Source: Hibiscus mutabilis (lineage: Eukaryota > Streptophyta > Magnoliopsida > Malvales > Malvaceae). Taken from it: a stretch of 64,000 nucleotides of DNA. The notes beneath the pieces are model-generated. The model did no database searches and was not told where the DNA came from. It saw only the letters and a list, made by a program, of their open reading frames with translations. A program made the translations under genes and the position numbers. The stretch lies in assembly GCA_019671005.1 (NCBI GenBank), contig CM033745.1:1116001-1180000 (forward strand). The letters run 5' to 3'. The first letter of the stretch is position 1; each line of letters begins with the position of its first letter. Shown here piece after piece: positions 59,786 through 64,000 of this stretch.

Positions 59786-61854
59786 TCAGCTGAGACCAGA
59801 AAGATGATGGAGGTTCAGGTTCCCATCGCCATGGATATTGCCAGCATGACCTCTATGATCAGGACTAGGATAGCTAGAGAACCTGAAATCTGGCTGCTGA
59901 AACATTTCACCACTGTTGGAGGCACTTGTGACATCAGAGCACGAGGTAGCCCAAGCAGCATTTTTGAAATCTAGCTGAGGTGACCCGGACATGTCCAGTC
60001 CGAGGTTTGTCGGAATGTTCTTGGATTGTTGGAGTTTCTTTGTGTTGAGAAATTGCCCACCGCTTCCTCTGGCTCGTTTTAACGCATGAAGATGCCGAGA
60101 CTCATGCAGATACGGCTGCAAAACATTTGTAAAATAACTTCTTAGAAACTACCATTGCAAGGCCAGGTTGCAGTTCTCATGCAGCAACCAGCAAGAAGGA
60201 AAACCTCGAAGAGACACATACCTTCCGAACTTTTACGAGTTTGTTCTGAGCCTCTAGCTTTGCAAGATGTTGTCTTCGCCTGAGAATAGCATGATACTGC
60301 TTTGCATTAACATAAACCGGCTCATCTTCTTTAAGATCCAGTGGCAGCAGAACACGAGTAGGAAGCATAGCCATCATACGAGCAAGATGAATCTGCTGGG
60401 AGTGCAAAGACAAATATTGCACAAACGGATAACAAATACGAAACATTTTTCGTCCCGCTATGCATAACAAAGGGCGTGCCTTAAATAGATTTACAAGGCA
60501 TATCATTTAGCAACACAAAAACCAGAATCTATACCAAAGCCACTTCAATGCAGAATCAATAAGTCAGAAAACGGAGAATAAAAATAAGATCTACTAACCT
60601 CGACTAATTATTATTTTTTTGCTACTTAAAGACAGCTGACAAGAACAAATGTCACTTAGTGCACTACTTTTGCAACTTCCATGCTCCATATAGTAAAAGC
60701 ACTTCATAGAATGAGATCATGAAAGAAAAGCTTTTATGATAAAGAATCAATTTGATAAGAATAAGAGTAAAGTAAAATGCAAATTGTTAAATAGAATGAC
60801 AGAAACTAATATACGGCGGAATAGTCGGTGAATGTGCTTAATGAACATTAAAGAATTAGACCTATACCAGGCCGGCTAATGGATTCTTTATGTGAAACAA
60901 AGAACGAATGAACACATGAAGATGCTAGTGGATTAAAATAATGGTCTATAGCATCTACATTATATCAAAATACACAACTTATACCCTGACTCTGCTTTCA
61001 GATTTTCTACAGCACCAAGGTTAGTAGGTTATGCTTATATAATAATTGAAGTACAAGATTTTTCTATGAACTTATCAAACGCCAGACCGAAGTGCCAATT
61101 GAACAAGACAAAACTCTTACCAAAGCCTGCAATCGATAAGCAGTCATTGCTACACCGCCAAAATATGGCTCGGCATAATGGGGAGGAATATGAGACTGCA
61201 GTAATAACCCTGACATAAATGAATGTGATATACAAGACGTTGACGCATCTACATACCAGCCAAGCTACAAGTAATAACTTACTACATTTGGTTTGTTATA
61301 ATCAACTTGTGGAGGATGGACGACACAGTCTTGAGTTCCTGTTGAAGAGGCTAATTTAGCTTGACTTCGAACAAGCTTCCCATGAATTCCATTGACCCAT
61401 GAGCAGGTGTGAGAACAGCTAATTAGATATACCCTTCGCCAGGTAATGAGAGAAGAAAAAATCCTATGGATGAAAAAATGAAACATCTTTAACATTATAC
61501 CATATCAAACTTAGATATCATTAAAAGGTGCAATACTGGAGAAATATAAAGACCTGATGATGGTGAAATTGAACTTTTCCCATAGATATTGCTGTCTCCA
61601 GCACTAGCTACTTCAGGACAAGATTGACCAGTTGATAGAGTTGATGATGAGTCCTGGTCCAGAAATTGAAAACTCAGCTGCTTGGTGTCATGTAAGTGTT
61701 GAGGCAGAATTCCCATCTTCAGGCTTAAACTTTCAGACGTGGAAGATTGCGGGACCTTAGATTCCGTCGATTTGCCCAAAGATGAGCTGCCGACAACATA
61801 TGTGCACATTGAATGTAAATTTATGCCAGAATCCTTTCTATGCATGTTTTGCAT
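59786..61854 (-). CDS. NF-YA: NF-YA, CCAAT-box binding subunit A (NF-YA3/8-like)
   Basis: NF-YA joins the NF-YB/NF-YC dimer and provides sequence-specific CCAAT binding. Inferred coding exons (minus): 61554–61854, 61283–61338, 61121–61195, 60222–60395 and 59786–60115, about 311 residues. The N-terminal exon has QDSSSTLSTGQS (as DQDSSSTLSTGQS) and KMGILPQH, typical of the NF-YA3/8 group. The core domain spans two exons: EPVYVNAKQYHAILRRRQHL, AKLEAQNKLVKVRK, then PYLHESRHLHALKRARGSGG. Two usually invariant positions differ: RRRQHL has Leu where family members have Arg, and GSGGQF has Gln where they have Arg (GGRF). The start of exon 2 is uncertain. The phase fits acceptors at 61338, 61350, 61359 or 61329; 61338 (CTCTTCAACAG) has the best pyrimidine tract. 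A leader intron acceptor (TTTAG) lies just upstream of ATG 61854. Confidence 0.85.
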
Positions 61855-61859
61855 TGCCC

Positions 61860-64000
61860 TAAACTACTGTTCGAAATTATGGGAAGTCCAAAAGGATCTT
61901 AAAATTTTAAAAGATTTTGCCGCAGAGTTTTAACATGTTCACACCAGTGGCCTATCAACAAACCGCACACTGTCAATGTCCGACAATTATATCAGAAGCG
62001 ACAAAAGTAAATAACTGCAAGGCTTCTTCGATCAGGTATTTGAAAATTTCTAAACTGACTTAATTAGACTTCTACTTTTAAGAAGGAATGAATACAGAAA
62101 CCACTTGAATCTTGATGGTCCACAGCTAACTTTAAATACAAATATAAAGTGGTGGAAAAAGAAGGCTCACTAAGGCAGCAGGTTCACTGAGCCACCAAAA
62201 ACAGAGAAACTTTACTTCCAAGAATTGAATTACCATATAAATAAATAGCAAAATTGTCATGAACTCCACGCACCTCGCATTAACTAATACCATCGAATTG
62301 GTAATTTGATATATTAATTATGCTACAAATTTTATATGAATTCCATTTGGAGATGATAATGAATCGGTCGGAACATAAACTATATATGAGAATCATAATA
62401 AAACTGATTAAAGAAACCATTCCATTTACACAGAAAAAAAAAAGCAGCAACTTCAAATAATGAGCATTTCTTCTATGTTATGCTACTAGAGGTTGGTGGG
62501 AGAAGGGTGAGGAGACTATTGAAAGCTAGTAAATAAGTAAAAAGATGCAGTTGGTTGGTGCCCAACACTAACATTACAAACATCAAATATATCAACCATT
62601 TACACCCAATAAAGACATAAAAGATGATATAAAAAGTGGGGGGGGGGGGGAGAGAGAGAGAGAGAACAGTTGAATGGATTCTTTCTCAAGTAAATCCTGT
62701 TTAAGGTACGGTTAAAAGAGTATAAGTTTCGAAACTTGTCAAATAACTTAAAATATTAGAATTTTTGATAATATTTTGTAATATTTTAATCATACCTTAG
62801 ACTCTGTGTAGTGCTGACGTGTGTAATAAAAAGTTACTGCAATAAATTCTTGTTTAAGAAACACTGCCGCAGACTGTCTCTTTCCTCTCTTCAACAATAT
62901 AACTAAGGTAGGGTTTGAGCAACCACGCCATACCTTGTAGTTATCCTTCGATTACTTTTTTTTAAACAATCCTTTGATAATCTTAAATCACATAGCAAAT
63001 GCATTACTTTAGTCAATAATATTGTATATTCAACTTCAAAAAAGACTTTAAGATATATACCACCAAACCAGATAACTCATATGGTGGGTGGTGCCTTCCT
63101 CTGGCAACTCATCCTGGGCTTTGCAGGCAATGGTTTCATATTCCCTAGTGTTGTTTCCATACATATGTCCCGGAATAAAATTCAACCATCCATAAGAGAT
63201 GTATGTTAACGAATAATGCCAGTCCAGATTTTGTGTAAATAACAATTACTACATGCTAAGACATCTTAAATGTTTTTATCAAAATGACTGATTTAATACT
63301 CCCAACAACAACAACCAAGGTAAGAAACCATATATACAAATATGGTCTGAGTTATCATGTGATTCCTCCAAAGTCCCTAACAAACAAGAACCAGACAAAG
63401 AGACGAAGATCAAATCTGGGCAAAGAGGGAGCATTAAAGAATATGATGAATGATGCCACAACATTAGCAGTCCAAGTATTCCCTTCATTTGAAACCCAAT
63501 AGGAAGGAGTGGCAGGCCCAACGTTTTAGCTTGAATTCAACTTTCAACCCAAAATTAATATTCGAAACTTAAAGTCAACCAAAATTAAATGAATGTCGCT
63601 TATCTTATCAGTAGACTCTAAACTTAATGTACTGCTAGTAAAAAAAATTATTTATAGACATCTTTAAGATGGTGACATGCATCTCTTTTATACATTTAAT
63701 AATCCAAAATTATCTGTACATTCAACCAAACTTTGAGGCAGTTTTTTCCAAACATTTTTTCTTGAGGCAGTTTTTTTTTTCTAACTTTTATAGTTTTTTT
63801 TTTATTTGAGTTGTTTTTGGCGACAGTTTTGTCGTCGACTGATTTTGTAAATAAATAAATTTCATCGCTTTGATTTGTGTTTGTGTTATTTTCTTTTTTT
63901 GTTTTGCTTTTAGTTTTCTGTGCTTTATTTTAACTGAAATATTTTTATATCTACTTTTCTGTCAATCTTTTGTCTGCTTTAATAGCAGTTTATATGTATT
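61860..64000. other. NF-YA upstream region, no firm gene
   Basis: This should contain the NF-YA leader exon(s) and promoter, but no confident splice donor was assigned. A poly-G then GA run lies at 62637–62665. Short minus-strand reading frames at 63048–63245 and 63279–63521 show no recognisable domain; they could lie in untranslated leader exons. The last 250 bases are T-rich. Confidence 0.45.

Noticed and set aside
63048..63521. Two minus-strand ORFs upstream of NF-YA as an extra gene
   Set aside because: No domain recognised and no convincing splice connection; could be untranslated leader but not supportable as coding.

Overview
This is a plant nuclear window. The evidence is spliceosomal genes with GT–AG introns and leader introns, plant-type protein families (clade A PP2C, PUX10, TRB/SMH, DUF3511, NF-YA with a miR169-like site), and long AT-rich intergenic DNA full of small inverted-repeat elements, LINE debris and one complete-looking LTR retrotransposon. 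The overall look suggests a dicot, perhaps Malvaceae such as cotton. That placement is an impression, not something the sequence proves. There are no rRNA or tRNA genes, CRISPR arrays or bacterial features.

Layout, left to right. 1–6.4 kb: gene-free AT-rich DNA with degenerate TTTAGGG-like tracts. 6.4–12.3 kb (+): P4-ATPase phospholipid flippase (ALA4–7 clade), 10 coding exons. 13.1–13.5 kb (−): DUF3511 protein. 13.6–15.9 kb: inverted-repeat element and spacer. 15.9–18.7 kb (−): eIF4A with a leader intron. 18.7–21 kb: AT-rich DNA with a foldback element. 21–32.2 kb (−): a decaying tandem duplication. It holds an NMT1 gene with an in-frame stop, a TRB4/5-like fragment carrying a LINE insertion, a 5' fragment of a second NMT1 copy whose leader intron contains a PUX10 retrocopy, and a second TRB4/5-like gene that is intact except for a frameshift in its Myb exon. 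32.5–34.7 kb: a cluster of small transposons. 36.4–41.9 kb (+): mitochondrial pyruvate dehydrogenase E2, 19 coding exons. 43.5–49.6 kb: a 6.1-kb non-autonomous LTR retrotransposon with 5-bp target-site duplication. 50.0–50.6 kb (−): TIM23. 52.3–53.1 kb: a terminal-inverted-repeat element with a GC-rich core. 53.6–55.7 kb (+): HAB1-like PP2C. 57.3–58.3 kb (+): SLC25A44-like carrier. 59.7–61.9 kb (−): NF-YA with a 3' miR169-like site. 62–64 kb: no firm gene.

The intact genes are housekeeping or regulatory and do not form one pathway. Two are mitochondrial (E2, TIM23), and the carrier may be a third. The most unusual region is 21–32 kb: every gene copy is broken by a different lesion, and a retrocopy of a third gene sits in one copy's leader intron. 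Exon coordinates were worked out by hand from splice signals and reading phase, without transcript data.
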